From Blakeslea trispora (lineage: Eukaryota > Mucoromycota > Mucoromycetes > Mucorales > Choanephoraceae): a stretch of DNA of 64,000 nucleotides. Position 1 is the stretch's first letter, and each line of letters begins with the position of its first letter. The position numbers and the translations under genes were made by a program. The notes below the pieces were generated by a model. The model saw only the letters and a list, made by a program, of their open reading frames with translations, had not been told where the DNA came from and did not search any database. Of the stretch, positions 23,276 to 35,812 are shown in pieces. The DNA lies in contig JAIWNE010000005.1 of the NCBI GenBank assembly GCA_025331445.1, positions 558,001-622,000 of the forward strand, given 5' to 3'.

Positions 23276-23969
23276 ATGAAGTTCACTGTTGCTGCTGCCG
23301 CCATCGCCCTTGCCTCTGTTGTCTCTGCCAAGTGCCAAAACGAATATATCGGTAAGATAAAAAGAAAGATTATGTAAAAAATACGAACAAATCAACTCAT
23401 AAAAACATCATTGTCATATAGTCAAGAAGGGTGACACCTGTGACTCTATTGGTGAAGCCATCAATGCTGTTCCTGGTGGATTCAACTGTATCCTCGAAGA
23501 AGGTTACACCATCTGTGTAGATGAAACCGTCCAAAAGGACCAAAAGGTTGAAAAGAGAGAATGGTTCTACAAGACCAAGGGTCTCCGTGGTAAGAAGTTG
23601 GCTCTTGCTAAGAAGAAGATTGCCTCTGCCAAGAAGCAAAAGAAGACCACCAAGAAGACCACCAAGAAGGCTGCCAAGAAGACCACCAAGAAGGCCTCTT
23701 CTGGTAAGGTTTCTCAATCTCACCCTGGTGATGACTGGAGCTCCACTCCCGCCAATGCTCCCTCCAACGCTGTTAGACACATCATCTCTACCTGTAACAA
23801 GTACGCCACTGTTAAGGCTAGCGACTCTTGGTGTGAACCCTTCGCCAAGAAGAACGGTATCACCTCTGCTCAACTCTTCGCCTGGAACGCTGGTCTCCAC
23901 AGCTCCGGTAAGCACTTGTGTGATAACCTCGATGACGGTAAGGCCTACTGTGTCGGTATCAAGAAATAA
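23276..23969 (+). CDS. Secreted two-LysM protein with polycationic linker
   Basis: Predicted extracellular chitin/glycan-binding protein of 207 residues in two exons (23276-23351, 23422-23969; 70-base intron GTAAGA...ATAG, phase 1). A signal peptide, MKFTVAAAAIALASVVSA, is followed by Lys-Cys. LysM 1 is about residues 20-60 (YIVKKGDTCDSIGEAI). A linker at about 80-125 is built of KKTTKK/AAKK repeats, like a histone H1 tail. A second Cys-rich LysM-like domain (residues 145-205) contains TCNKYATVKASDSWCEPFAK and ends YCVGIKK. Fungal LysM proteins bind chitin oligomers and can shield hyphae or mask elicitors. The cationic linker could add binding to anionic polymers (inference). Codon use is strongly biased, suggesting high expression. 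Confidence 0.88.
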
Positions 23970-24106
23970 TTTGGTTCCACTTCGTTTCCCCCCTCACATA
24001 CCATTTTAAGGCGTTTATAGCCGAAACCCACATAAATAAACATAAGTTTTTTTTGTTGTAGAGTAAAATATGATTATCTTGCTGTCACTTTTATTTATTT
24101 GTTTAT

Positions 24107-25168
24107 CTATTCGTCTTGTTCTTCAATACCTGCTGAGTCCATAGATTCCTTTTCTAAAAGTTGATCTATATCTACCAGACGCCAACTCCAATCATTCACA
24201 GGCTCACCTGTCTCGGGATCTCTACCGGATACCATTTTACTGGCAGGTGAGAAATAGGGTGTAGCAAATCTCACTTGCATCACACGTCTTCCTTGATCAT
24301 ACAACACTGTCTCATCTGGGTTATCCTTCATACTTGCTTTATAAACCACATCAGCATCAATCAAGACATCAACACCCACTTGAACACCTTCCAAAATACT
24401 CTTGGAGACACGTTCTCGGTAATCTTGGAATGACTCTTCATTTTCATTGGTAGTCTTTTGCAAGCCCACTTGAACTGTCATCCATCTCAAGACATCGTAC
24501 TTTTGTTCGTTTGTAAAGGCAGCTGGATTGCCTAGACTGATCCAAATATCACCTGTATTAACATCATATACTTGAGGCATTTGAAGGTCGATATTCATGT
24601 CTGAAGGTGCTGCTTTTATGAATCGGTCGAGTAAGTCAGGTCCCAACATGTGCTCTAGGTCCTGTTGATGCTGTTCTGGTTGATTTAGCTGTTGAGATAG
24701 AAGTGATAGAGCTTTACGTGTAGCTAGGCTGGCTAAACAGAGCTATAAGCTAACTTTATCGGTCTCGTCCAAATTCTTCTTTTCTTACCTCCTACAAGAA
24801 ATTGATCGGGAAAGTTTTCCTGACCTGTATTAAGTTGTAACACGCGTGTACCCAACCATTTGGCTAGCACATGCTGCAATCCATTAGGCAATAAATTCAA
24901 GAAACTCCAATCATAAGGTGCTTTTTCGTAAGGAAATTTAGTGATACGTGGTTTGTCTTTGCTTAACAACCAAGCTATAAGAAAGAGAAAGAGAGAAAGA
25001 GGCAGGTGAACAAAAGGAAGAGTCTAATGTCATCCACTTACGGAAGTCATGTAGCTTGTTCTCTTGTTGACAGACTGAATTGTTCGAAAAGAGGCGTACT
25101 TGCGTATTCAAACTGAATGTTGCTTTCTTACTAAGTGATCGTCTTAAAGGGTTTCTAAAGGATTGCAT
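24107..25168 (-). CDS. Mitochondrial protein, possibly Tim44/MRPL45-like
   Basis: 313 residues in three exons (25168-25042, 24974-24796, 24742-24107), introns of 67 and 53 bases, all in frame. The N-terminus MQSFRNPLRRSLSKKATFSL is Arg/Lys/Ser-rich with no acidic residues, a typical matrix-targeting presequence. The C-terminal half has an alpha/beta pattern (VLRWMTVQVGLQ, GVQVGVDVLIDADVVYKA, VMQVRFATPYFSP, VNDWSWRLVDIDQLLEKE) reminiscent of the Tim44/MRPL45/Mba1 fold, which works in membrane-ribosome or import contacts. That resemblance is tentative, while the gene structure is well supported. Its start lies 142 bases from the divergent VPS51 start, so the two probably share a promoter region. 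Confidence 0.7.
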
Positions 25169-25310
25169 GCTAAAAGAAAAAAGAAACAGAGGGAGAAAAT
25201 TTTAATATCATGCTTTTTTTTTTTTTAAAAAAAAAGTTCAATGGTGACACATTTATACAAATAATCTATGCTTAACTTTCTCACTTTGTTTTATTTTTCC
25301 TTCTTTAAGC

Positions 25311-28119
25311 ATGGAAAACACCTCAATATCGAAAAGACGCCAACACAAACCGAGAGAAAGAAATAACATATTAAGGAAATACTATGGCATCCAAGAAAGA
25401 AACGCAGCCGATATACAGCCACAAGAGGATATTCGACCCTTTGATATAGGTAACAATAGATTAATTTATTGTATTGTTTTTGCTGACAGTCCTTTTAGAT
25501 GGCAATACGTTTGATGCCAGCAAATATTTCGCATCATTACTCAAAAACAAAAATTTAAAGGAGCTTATTGAACAAGACAACCAGCTTGTAGGAGGTGGGT
25601 TGCTTGTGATTTAGTCGACTGTCAACTCATCAGCGCCTGTAGAGATACGAGAGATAGATGGTGACATGAAGACACTTGTCTACGAGAACTACAGCAAGTT
25701 TATAAGTGCAACAGACACTATTCGAAGAGTAATGCTCAGTTGTTGTTTAGACGTACACTTAGTTAAGCTCATCTTTGTATATTAGATGAAGTCAAATGTC
25801 GAGAATATGGAGTCAGAAATGGCTCGTCTAAGTGATAACGTTGCACAGATTTCAATTCAGTCCAAGACAATCCATCAGGAACTTTCGGGAGATCGAAAGA
25901 AAATCCAACAGCTATCCAATATACACAACTCACTAAAGCGCCTTCAGTTTGTCTTTGACTTGCCAAACAGACTGCAATACTGTCTTAACAAGAAAAACCA
26001 TACCCAAGCTGTGAAATACTATTCAAAGGCGAGTAAGCTCCTAAATCATTATCAACACATGGCAGCCTTCAAGGGCATCGAGAGGGATTGTGCACAGATC
26101 ATGGAAAAAGTAAAGACAGATATTTGGGCGCATCTGACGGATCCAGAAGCAACATTGGAAGTGGTGGCCGAAGAGACAAAATTACTCTTGACACTAGGGC
26201 AAGATCCCCAAGAATTACAAAAAAAGTATTTGGATTTGCAATTGTCAGGGTTAGATAAGAAAGTACCGAGTCTAGTTGATTTATCTGCTTCCGAGCTTAT
26301 GTTGGTTTATATTCAGCCATTGGAGGATATAGTGCATCACTTTGAGCGTCTGTTCTTGCCAGATGATGATGGCGACACGAACCAACTCCAGGTAAAGCAT
26401 GATTTTATCACTTGAGATCTTTAGGTGGTTATAACAGTGAGATGATTAGGACAAACAAGAAATTAAGCATGATCTATTGATGGCTATTAGCCCTTACTTG
26501 GATCGACTGTTTGATACAGTGACCTATAGGGTTCAATTACGGGTAAATTCATACAAAGAAGAGATATGTGTTTCTTTAGGCCAGGTTAACTTACACTGCA
26601 TTTTAGCAGGAAGTGCTATCAGATGTCTCTTTTAGACAATCCGGATATCTTTTAGAGTTGAAGTCGGGTATCCAAACCAGTGCAATGTCGCTTGCTTCAA
26701 TAACCAACTTAGTTGACCGTATAGACAATTTGATTGCGGATCGGGAAAAGAACCTTATTAAGCGAGCGTTGGATACATGTTTACCCCGGTTTCAAGGTAT
26801 GTTGTATTAAGTTGCATCTAATGATAGGCTCATTTTGTACTTATGGCAATAGACCGTATTCACAAATTTATGTCTGCCTGGCAATCATCGCATGAGAATG
26901 ACGCTTCTGAGTTTGATGCGGACCAGCTTACACACTTTATTGAACAAACGCAATTGTGGATTGCAGATGACTTGGAGAAGTCATGTCTATTGCCATTAAA
27001 GGACTATCTTGATCTCCAACATCAGTCGACTGTAGATAGAGTACAAAACGGAATAAAGTATATCTGGACAAAAATAGCACAACAGCTAAAGGTAAATGTA
27101 AACCTCATAAAGAAGAAACTTGTTTTAATTTATTTGTTTTTTAGACTATCGGTACAGACATAAACCTTAATAGACCATCATTGCAGATGCTTGTGTTAAT
27201 CGCTTCTCGCTTGTGCTACGATTTGGCTGACAGCAACATTTTCCAGCTTTATTCCGCCTTCTCATTTCATTTCTGTAAACAGCCTGAGCAAGGCAGCAAG
27301 AGTCACCTGATGGATCCTCGAGTGATCCCAGATCTAAATGATAACATCGATCATATGCTGAACACAGGTCAAGACTTAATAAACAAGTATATGATGCAAG
27401 AGGGATATGAACTGGCCACAAAGATTCAAGAAGCTTATCTCTATTCCGCCTTCACAAAGCCTGTTTGCCAGATATCCGAAGTTTGGTATCTGACATTCAA
27501 TCGCCTTAAACATACTGAAAAGCTAGTGGACATCATCTATTCAGAGCACCGCCATACACCTTTCTCAAAAACAGAAGAGGATTCTGTTGCAAATGACAAT
27601 GGGCCCTATTCACATCATCATAATCATCACCAGTTACTATCAACACACAGTCTAGCTACAGCTGCTTCCTCCAGCCTATCAGAAACGCCTACCCGACAAC
27701 ACATGGGCTATAATGACATGACATTAAATATAATGAATAATATTGACAAGCTGTTTGCAGAGCGAGTGGATATCTATCGAAAGGTAGAACCCAATTCAAT
27801 AGGTGTTTGTGTAGGGCTAGTCTCTATTGTAATAAAGGCATTTTTGGAAGCTACAAGAGAAATGCAGATGAATACCATTGCCTATCAACAAATCCAAGTA
27901 GATATAGAGTTTGCAAGGCGTATCACATGGCCCTATATTGGTGATGAAAAGTAAAGAAAGAGAGTAAAAAAAAAGAAAAGTATAAACAGTTATTGATTTT
28001 CTTTCTTGTTTAGATGGGCTACTACTATGCTACAAGAAATACTCTCCAACAGCTATACACGGTGTTCATCTCCTATCAATTTAAGTCAAGATGAAATGGC
28101 TCTCATTCTCTCTCAATAA
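25311..28119 (+). CDS. VPS51: VPS51, GARP/EARP tethering complex subunit
   Basis: Tethers endosome-derived vesicles at the trans-Golgi (with Vps52/53/54). Nine exons (25311-25449, 25499-25594, 25643-25728, 25786-26391, 26450-26542, 26607-26796, 26853-27091, 27145-27950, 28014-28119) give 786 residues, all in frame. The exon 6 acceptor could be 3 bases later. The N-terminal signature of the Vps51/Exo84/Dor1 family is clear: LRKYYGIQ, then [51 protein letters not shown] and a coiled coil. [20 protein letters not shown] and [20 protein letters not shown] follow. A His/Ser-rich insert lies in exon 8 (HHHNHH). No damage was seen. It shares upstream space with the divergent mitochondrial gene and is followed after 142 bases by the phosphorylase-kinase-like gene. 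Confidence 0.93.
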
Positions 28120-28261
28120 TAAAAATACAAATCGATCATCCGTATCGTTAAGTTTCGAAATCTCCGCTATAATTTTTTCCCTTTTTTTTGGGAGTTGATA
28201 TCTATTAAAGGTTGATCCTTTCAATCTTTTTCCTTCTCTTTTTTCTCTCCTCTTCTTAATC

Positions 28262-31200
28262 ATGTCAATGTTTAAAAAGAAAGATGTGTTGGATAGACTA
28301 AATTATTACTATGGAGTCATCAACAAGACTATCCTGCAAAAGCAAAATGCTGCAAGTGGACTCATGCCTGCTTCGACAGCCATTACTGTAAGTGGTTAAA
28401 CAGCATTGGAAAAGAAAACACATTGGACTTAGTCTATATGATAATAATAGAGTCATGGAAATTACACAGATGCTTGGGTTAGGTAAGAAAAAAAAAAGTA
28501 CACAAAATGTCTCAGGTACACTGAATTTACCCGATCATCATATGTTAGAGATAATGTTTATTCTATCTATGCTGTTTATGGTCTTGCTCTAGCCTATAGA
28601 AGATTGGATGATAACACCGGAAGGGCATGTAAGTAGACCTGTTTTCTCTAGTCACCTGTGGTTCTGTTTCATATTAATCTAAACACTCCTCAAACTTATC
28701 CAGTTGAGCTTGAATATTCCGTTATCAAGCTCATGCGAGGCCTTCTATTTTCGATGATGCGTCAGTCGCACAAAGTTGAAATGTTTAAACAGACTCAGGC
28801 ACTAGAGCATTCATTGCATGCCAAATATGATACACAAACTGGAGGCACAGTAGTGGGCGATTTCGAGTGGGGTCATTTACAGGTAAATTGATATTGAATA
28901 GAAGTAAATGGATTGCTTATTTATTTGTTTATACAACAGATTGATGCAACCAGTTTCTTTTTACTAGCATTGGCTGATATGACTTCAAGTGGATTCAACA
29001 TAATTTACTCCCAAGATGAAGTTGATTTTGTTCAAAACCTTGTCTTCTACATAGAACGTAAGAAAAAGAGAGGAGAAAGTATATATTTTTGGTTTGTAAT
29101 GTACTCATTTGAAAACTAGGCGCTTACCGTACACCCGATTATGGTATTTGGGAAAGAGGAAACAAGATCAACCATGGCCAGCCTGAGCTTAACTCGTCTT
29201 CCATTGGTATGGCTGTTTCGGCTCTTCGTGCTATCAATGGTGTCAACCTATTTGGTGCTCGTGGCGGACCTTCATCTGTAAGTTGCATAAAAACAGTTAC
29301 ACAGACAATATGGAATAACCCTTGAATATCTAGACAATTCACGTTCTGCCTGATGAACTCACCCGAAACGCAACCACCTTGCACAGCTTTTTGCCCCGTG
29401 AATCCAACTCCAAGGAGATTGATGCATCTGTCTTGTCTGTGATTGGTTTCCCGGCATTTGCACTTGAAGATCCTCAATTGGTTCAGCGCACCCGGGAAGA
29501 AGTAGTTAAAAAATTAGAGGGAAAATACGGGATGAAGCGATTTTTAAGAGATGGCCATCAGACAGTAGTAGAGAATACAAGTCGTTTGCATTACGACCCT
29601 AACGAGCTCAAGATCTTTGAGAACATTGAATCAGAATGGCCTCTGTTTTTTACCTATATGGTCTTGGAAGGTTTATTTATAGAAGACTTTGAACAAGCAG
29701 AGGAATACAAGAGAAAATTAGAGCCCTTGATCATTCATTCAGGCAACCAAGATCAACTCAGTGATATTGCACCGGTATCACCACAGGCTACCCTCAGTAC
29801 ATCATCTCTATCTTCAAAGGATCAACGTCGTCCTTCTATTCCAATCAATTCAATTGTGGAACAACTTCGAGACGAAGATGAACAGGATGCAGTCGATGTA
29901 CCACTCTTACCAGAGTTGTACTATGTGCCTGCCGAGCGTGTAGATGCAGAAAGAAAGAACCCACATTCACAAAAGAGAGTGCCTAACGAAAACATACCTT
30001 TAGTCTGGGCCAATTCTCTTTATTTCTTGGGTGGCCTTATTTCAGAAGGTCTCCTGAGTCCATCCGAAGTTGATCCTTTAGGCCGTCGGTTTAATAGCTC
30101 TAAAGTTTACAAAGAATCTTTGATTCAGATTGTTCTCTTATCTGAGGATCAAGGACTCCAGTCAGCCCTTTCCGCCTATGGTATAGAAACACAGACGCTG
30201 GAACAAATATCATCCACCATGAATATATTGCCTCCTCATGCACTTGTGGATGTTTATAGTGGATTAGGGTTGAACTCAAAATTGGAGATGAGTGGTCGTC
30301 CTAAAAGGTAAAAAAAACCAGGAGGGGAAGAGAAGATGAAAAGAAAACTCCCGAAGAATAAGAAATGTTAAAATTTGATATCTCTAGACCTATCGGTGTT
30401 TTAGGTACTTCGCGCCTCTACAAAATTCAAGGTCAAATCTATGCATTTACACCTCATTTCATGGACAACAATGAGTTTTACATTAATGCCGATCCAGATT
30501 ATTTAGTGTCCGAATTTGAAAACGAATTGTCTTTTACAAAACACAACTGGTTTTATCCAGGCCGACCCACTATGACTGTCTTGCTTTCCCATGCTTTGCT
30601 TGGTACCAAGAATCAAAAGAATATCCTGTCCAATACAGATTCGTCTAAGAAGAACTTGCTAAACTTCTTTACTAGTTTGCGAAGTGGTATTGCTTGTCAA
30701 GGCAATGTAAGAGTGAAGCTGTGCCGATTGGCCGAGACATTGAATACTAGTAACATCCAGTCCTTGGACTTCTTGATCAACAAGCCAGAAGTGAATTGGA
30801 AGAGAATCCTGCGTGTTGCAAACACATCAAGAAACCTTCTTCATAAAAAGAAGCTTGGGTTTAGCAACCAAAAAACACAAGCAAGTACACCAGGACACCG
30901 TACACCTGGTGGGCATCGTACGCCTGGTGGTGGCCAAGGTAGTTGGAGTGGAGGAAGAACACCCAAGCGCAGAAGTACAGCATTCTACGGAAAATCCTTA
31001 GCCTCCCCATTAGACAGTTTGCACGATGATAGCTCCCTCGACGAGTTGACCACCGCTCTTAACAAACTGAAAGCCAATGCAGAACCAGAATTCAAATTGA
31101 AGGCTCATGAAGAAACAAAGGCTCCTCAAATAAGTGAATCTCCTACCTCATTGGCATTTGCTCCTTCAGATGCCATGAACAAAACAGGTGCTATTCCCAA

Positions 31201-33218
31201 AGAGCAGAAGGATCAAGCTGAATCTCCTTCTGAAATGCTTTCGCTCACACTTGGTGATTCATCCCAATTCGACCAAGCTGTTGAGAGCCTTGCTGCTTCA
31301 GTGAATCTATACGACCAAATCGGTAAGTAGGACCAGTCACGATGTTTTTATTGTTTGCTGAATTAACATGGTTTTCTTTCACTAGATCTACTTCAATACT
31401 TAGCATCTTGTAGACCCACAAGCTATTATATCAAAGCATTGGATGCCTCTATATCAGACTTGTTGGAAGAAATTTATTTGAAGTCAATGCGATCTCGCTA
31501 TTGGTCAATTGCTAGACAAGCAGCAGGTTTATTGCATAAAAATGTACCTTCTTTGACTATCAACGTCACTGATCTCGTCATTCGTCAAAAGCAAGTCAGT
31601 ATTGGCTCAGGCCCTCAGGAGTATTTGATTTCTATGCCTGTTGCACCAGATACTTTGAACAAAATGATCAATGAGCACTGGTAAGAAACAAAAGAAAAAA
31701 AATAGTCATTTTATAATACATTCTAACTAAACCAAAACAAAAGTACTGATGATGTTCGTGAAGGACCTGTGGTTCAAGAAATCATCACTTATTTAGGTCA
31801 TTTCATCAGAACTCAACCAGAGCTGTTTGAAGGTATTCTTCGACTTAGAACACATTACATTATTATTGCACTGAGAGAAGAAATCAGTCGCATCAACAAC
31901 AGCGATGAAGAAGAATCCGTTGAATACCTCTTCCAGCTTTCACCTAATGAGCTCAAGTCACTCCTACTTACTGTTCTTTCTGGACCTTCTCTTTCACACA
32001 ATAGCGACTTGGTTGTCCGTGATCGTAGAGGAGGGCTTTTGGTAGTCTCAAGCGCATCCATTAAACAGAAAGAAGACCATTGTAATGATAGTTATATACC
32101 TCTTGTATCCAACACCGCCAACTCTACCATATCTATCAAAGCTCAATCAGGTGGCTATTTTGCTGGAAATTTTGCCAAGGTAGAAATCAATGGGTCACTA
32201 ATGGAAGCCAATTCGCGTGGTATTCATGTTTGGGCCATCGATCGTAACGAAAGTATTATCCTTGAACGTGCCTCTTTTGATACACATATCTCTGAAGAAG
32301 AAAGTAAGGGACTGGCTGATTTCCTTGAGTGGTTGAATGAAGGCATGGTTGTTGTTATCGCATCCAAGGACGAATTCGTAGAGAATTTGACTGAAGAAGC
32401 CATTTCTGCTTTGGAGGCATTAGGCAGTACAAAGATTAGAGATGTTCAATATCGTGATTCTTATGTCTTTATTGGTGAGAAGGGTATGTAGACCTTATAT
32501 TTCCAAGACCAAAAACAACTACAAACAAAAACTAACTTAAATTATAGGTGATGCTCAAAACATCTTAGAAGCACATCAGTCCTCTCGCGAAGGTCCTACT
32601 GAATCAATTGAAAGAGTTGTACAATTAGAGAACAAACTCGATCGCTCAAACGATATCATGACAACAGAAAATATTCGTAGCTTTTTCCCTAATGCCAATG
32701 GTCGTTGGTTACGTCGACGCAAGAATGATGGTGCACTCAACCGTGTTCCTTCACCTCAATTCTTCCCTCAAGTATGGTCTATTCTTGACAATTCAAAGGG
32801 TCTTATCATCAAAAATCACAGCTTGCCTCGCGATCCCATCGTTCTGGAAAAAACACCCGAGGAATTCAATTTCGCTTTAGCTGTAGAGTCTTTCTTGGGC
32901 TGGTTTGCAGATCCTGTAGAGCGCCAGATTGCCATAGAAATCCTTTCTATCCTTTACAAACAGCAGATGTCTACTTTAGATTGGCTAGACCTTCCATCCA
33001 TGGTGAACCGATCTGCCGAAAAGTTCTGGAACAAATGGATAGTTAATAACAAATCCTGTATTGAAAGAGGTGGTGAATTATTTCAAAACGGTAGTAGCTT
33101 TGAGTCACATATGAATTTAGCTAGACAATTGTTCTTTGATTTGCCTTCTGAAGGAACTGAAAGTACATCTACCTATATTTTGGCAAGTTTGTCTGAACTT
33201 CAACCCTTAAATAAATAA
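28262..33218 (+). CDS. Phosphorylase b kinase regulatory subunit (alpha/beta type)
   Basis: In animals this subunit, with a GH15-like fold, restrains the catalytic subunit of glycogen phosphorylase kinase. Eleven exons (28262-28387, 28451-28482, 28549-28628, 28704-28882, 28940-29057, 29120-29277, 29334-30307, 30388-31322, 31386-31680, 31744-32483, 32548-33218) total 1435 residues in one frame. Exon 2 is only 32 bases ([11 protein letters not shown]). Diagnostic blocks are [106 protein letters not shown] and [16 protein letters not shown] low-complexity [16 protein letters not shown] linker sits mid-protein. Such a gene is not part of the usual yeast repertoire. The catalytic partner is not in this window. 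Assignment is strong; the role in glycogen control is inferred. Confidence 0.9.
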
Positions 33219-33363
33219 AACAATATGTTTCTTTTATTTGTTTAAACATGCTATGGATTGTATGGCGATATATATATATTTATATGATTTTAATCATTAC
33301 ATTGGATGCATCATTGTGTATATTACTTGTATGAAATTTCATAATTGACAAAAAAAACAGAAA

Positions 33364-34465
33364 TTACTCGGAAGCAACGTTGAAATTACCAGATCGGAAG
33401 CTACATGTTTCACCATTTTGACTGGCAACTTGGACTTGATAATAATAAGTAGCGCTGGAATCGAGCTTATCTTTGGGAATCTGCAAATGATCCTTGTAAC
33501 TATAGGCATTTGGCAGATAGGCTTTGCCACTCCAGATTTCTTGTACGAATTCATCTTCGCCGTTGGGAGAAGCTTTGTAGAGGTTGACACGTTCCAAGAC
33601 TTCAGTTGGAGAGGCACTATCACGATGCAAAAGAACATTGGCATGTTCTCCATGTGTCAAGGTAGAGCCTTCTGATGGGCTTTGGACGTTCAAACCAAAA
33701 CAGCCCTTGGTATGTTCAGGATTGAAGACCTTGTCATCATCCAATGACTGCTCGTAAGATGTGAGGCCAGCATCGTTGGTGTGGGAGCCAGTGGTGACCT
33801 TGAAACGAGGAGTGAATATAGTACAGTCAGGGCCATGACCACCATTAATGATGTTTGTGACCCAAACACTAAAATGAAGGACAACATATTTGGTTAGATT
33901 GCAATTCCCTCATGTGTGTATATCAAATCAATTACCGATAATAGTAGATTCCAGCAGTAACATTAGAGGGGATTTGATCAGAAATAGAGGCAGAAGTGCC
34001 CAAAGAGTAGGAACCAGCCCACACGTTTTGGACATATCTAGCTTGATCATTGGCTTCAACAGTATACAACTATATAGAGCAAAACGATCTTAGTAACTAT
34101 TCACTATATAAAAGAAGAACACATACATCAAGACCAGTAATTTGCTTTTCGTGACTATTGGCAACACGGGCTAAAAATAGTTTTCTTTTAATTAACCTAT
34201 CAAATATTATATAGTTGACCAGTCGCACTTACTAACAGAAACTGTGGCATTCTGTCCAGCAACAACAACATCGGTGGCAGTGGGAGTAGTTGCTGTGAGG
34301 CCTATAACGTATCATACAAAGCGTCAATGCTAATCCATGGTCTGTTGCAATTCTTTAATTACCACCACAAAATTCTTTCATAATATCATCGAAGCTCTCA
34401 GCTTTAGAAACAGTTGATAAGAAAGTAATAGCGAGAGCAGAGGCAGCTGCGATAGAAAACTTCAT
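33364..34465 (-). CDS. Secreted protein with two Kre9/Knh1-like domains
   Basis: Predicted 284-residue secreted or wall protein in five exons (34465-34363, 34301-34233, 34170-34127, 34069-33936, 33868-33364), all phases consistent. The signal peptide is MKFSIAAASALAITFLSTVS. Two tandem beta-sandwich repeats follow. Each has a 'VxxGxxAxVxxxR' start, a middle VQNVWAG or VQEIWSG motif, and a YYYRVWV or YYYQVQV strand followed by a Cys-containing 'C(T/S)(I/F)...F' end. This pattern fits the Ser-Thr-rich/Kre9-Knh1-like cell-wall family (PF10342). No GPI signal is apparent. A shorter relative is at 38077-38682. Function in wall glucan assembly is inferred from the family only. Confidence 0.72.
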
Positions 34466-34899
34466 GGTGGAAAAAATAAAAAAAGTCTGAAACAACAAAC
34501 AAGAAAAGAATAAGGAGCAAAAGAAAGACAAAGAAAACAACACAAGTCTTTTTAAAATGAATTCGAAAATCTCATTTGGGCACACAAACTGTAAGACTAA
34601 AAAGTTATTGGTTTTTTCAATTGAATTGTTTGGCGTACCTTTAACAATCCTTCTTGGCTCCGACTCGTCTCCAAATGTGGTAAGTGCTCAAAGAGCCACG
34701 CTTGTATTTTCCTTTTATGTAAACTTTGATAAAAATAAATCTCTTTTACCTATAGGTATCTCTTTTCCTCTTTATATCTTCAAAAGCTACACATTCGTGA
34801 ATAAAACTTGGCGAAAAAAAAACAATGAACGAGTATTTATGCAATCAGAAGTTGAAGCCTTATTCAAAGAGTTCGAAAGATAACTCACTCTCAAAGACT
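34466..34899. other. Promoter region of the Kre9-like gene and spacer
   Basis: A + strand frame at 34557-34883 is hydrophobic and unrecognised, and overlaps the upstream region of the reverse-strand gene. I do not call it a gene. Confidence 0.4.
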
Positions 34900-35812
34900 A
34901 AATTAAATTAAACGAGACCCCATTACCCCTGAAAAACGTTGCCGAACTGGAGGGTTTACCTCCCAGCCAACATGAAGCAAAACTTCAAAAAACCTAAAAG
35001 AGAAAGCCAGAGATACATCCTCTGCAACTGGACGTCGCCTGAAAACATTAACAAAAGTGCCTATCTTGAGCTAAAAAAAACATACAGTCGAAACAGCACA
35101 AGTGGTCAATCAAATCTACAAGTTTACAAACATCACTAGACACCAAGCTAAGACAGCAGCAGAAATATTTGAACAGCTTAACTTTCTCACAACAGGAAAC
35201 ATGGGATAAGCAGAAATGCAATTCATCATTCTCAGATGCAGAAAACCGAGTAGACAACTGGCAGTTTTTTGAATTCATCCAAGCCAAAACAAAAACAAAA
35301 ACGAAAAGCCAAAGACTTCGCAGTTAAAGCCTTTAAGCTTCCACATGGCCTCAAGCATTTGGACTTAGTCGGCGAAGAAGACACTGGATCTTTAAACGCC
35401 TTTAGCTCATAATTCTTGCATCATCTGGAAGAGGCTGGATCGCAACAGCATCTACAATCTTACTTACAATGGAAACAATTGACAACATGCATTCGGCTAT
35501 AACATTGTATCCTAACAAACCATCAATTGCAATTTGTCCAATCAATGTCAAATTCTTTCAACCTAAGCATATTCAGAAGATTTAAATTCCAAGAAAAGTC
35601 AACCGATCAATTGAGATATTGATAAAATGATAGTCTACGTCAAGTCAACACTACAGCACACCAAGGATATAGAATTGTGTAATTTACAAACCAAAGCTAT
35701 TCTTTTATTGTGTTTGAGTACTATGAACAGAGCTAGAAGCACCATAAGATGTCTTCAACATAGAGATGTGCAACCAGAATTTTATCATAGTGAATTCATA
35801 GCTACAAGGTGA
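34900..35812 (+). pseudogene. Degenerate retroelement-like coding relic
   Basis: Protein-like pieces appear in different frames with stops between: AELEGLPPSQHEAKL, EIFEQLNFLTTGNMG, AFKLPHGLKHLDLVGEED, LHHLEEAGSQQHLQSYLQW, and LQTKAILLLCLSTMNRARST. The last resembles tyrosine-recombinase or integrase-like segments of Mucoromycota DIRS-type elements, but this is a weak likeness. Repeated frameshifts show it is inactive. Confidence 0.45.

Noticed and set aside
23397..24009. Long frames antisense and in another sense frame over the LysM gene
   Set aside because: Shadows of the biased codon usage and Lys-rich linker of the real gene.
30365..30387. Start codon at 30365 for a separate gene downstream of the first PHK-like part
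   Set aside because: This ATG lies in an 80-base intron (30308-30387). Splicing restores the conserved [13 protein letters not shown] sequence.
34557..34883. 108-codon + frame upstream of the Kre9-like gene
   Set aside because: Low-complexity hydrophobic composition, no domain, and it overlaps the presumed promoter of a well-supported gene.
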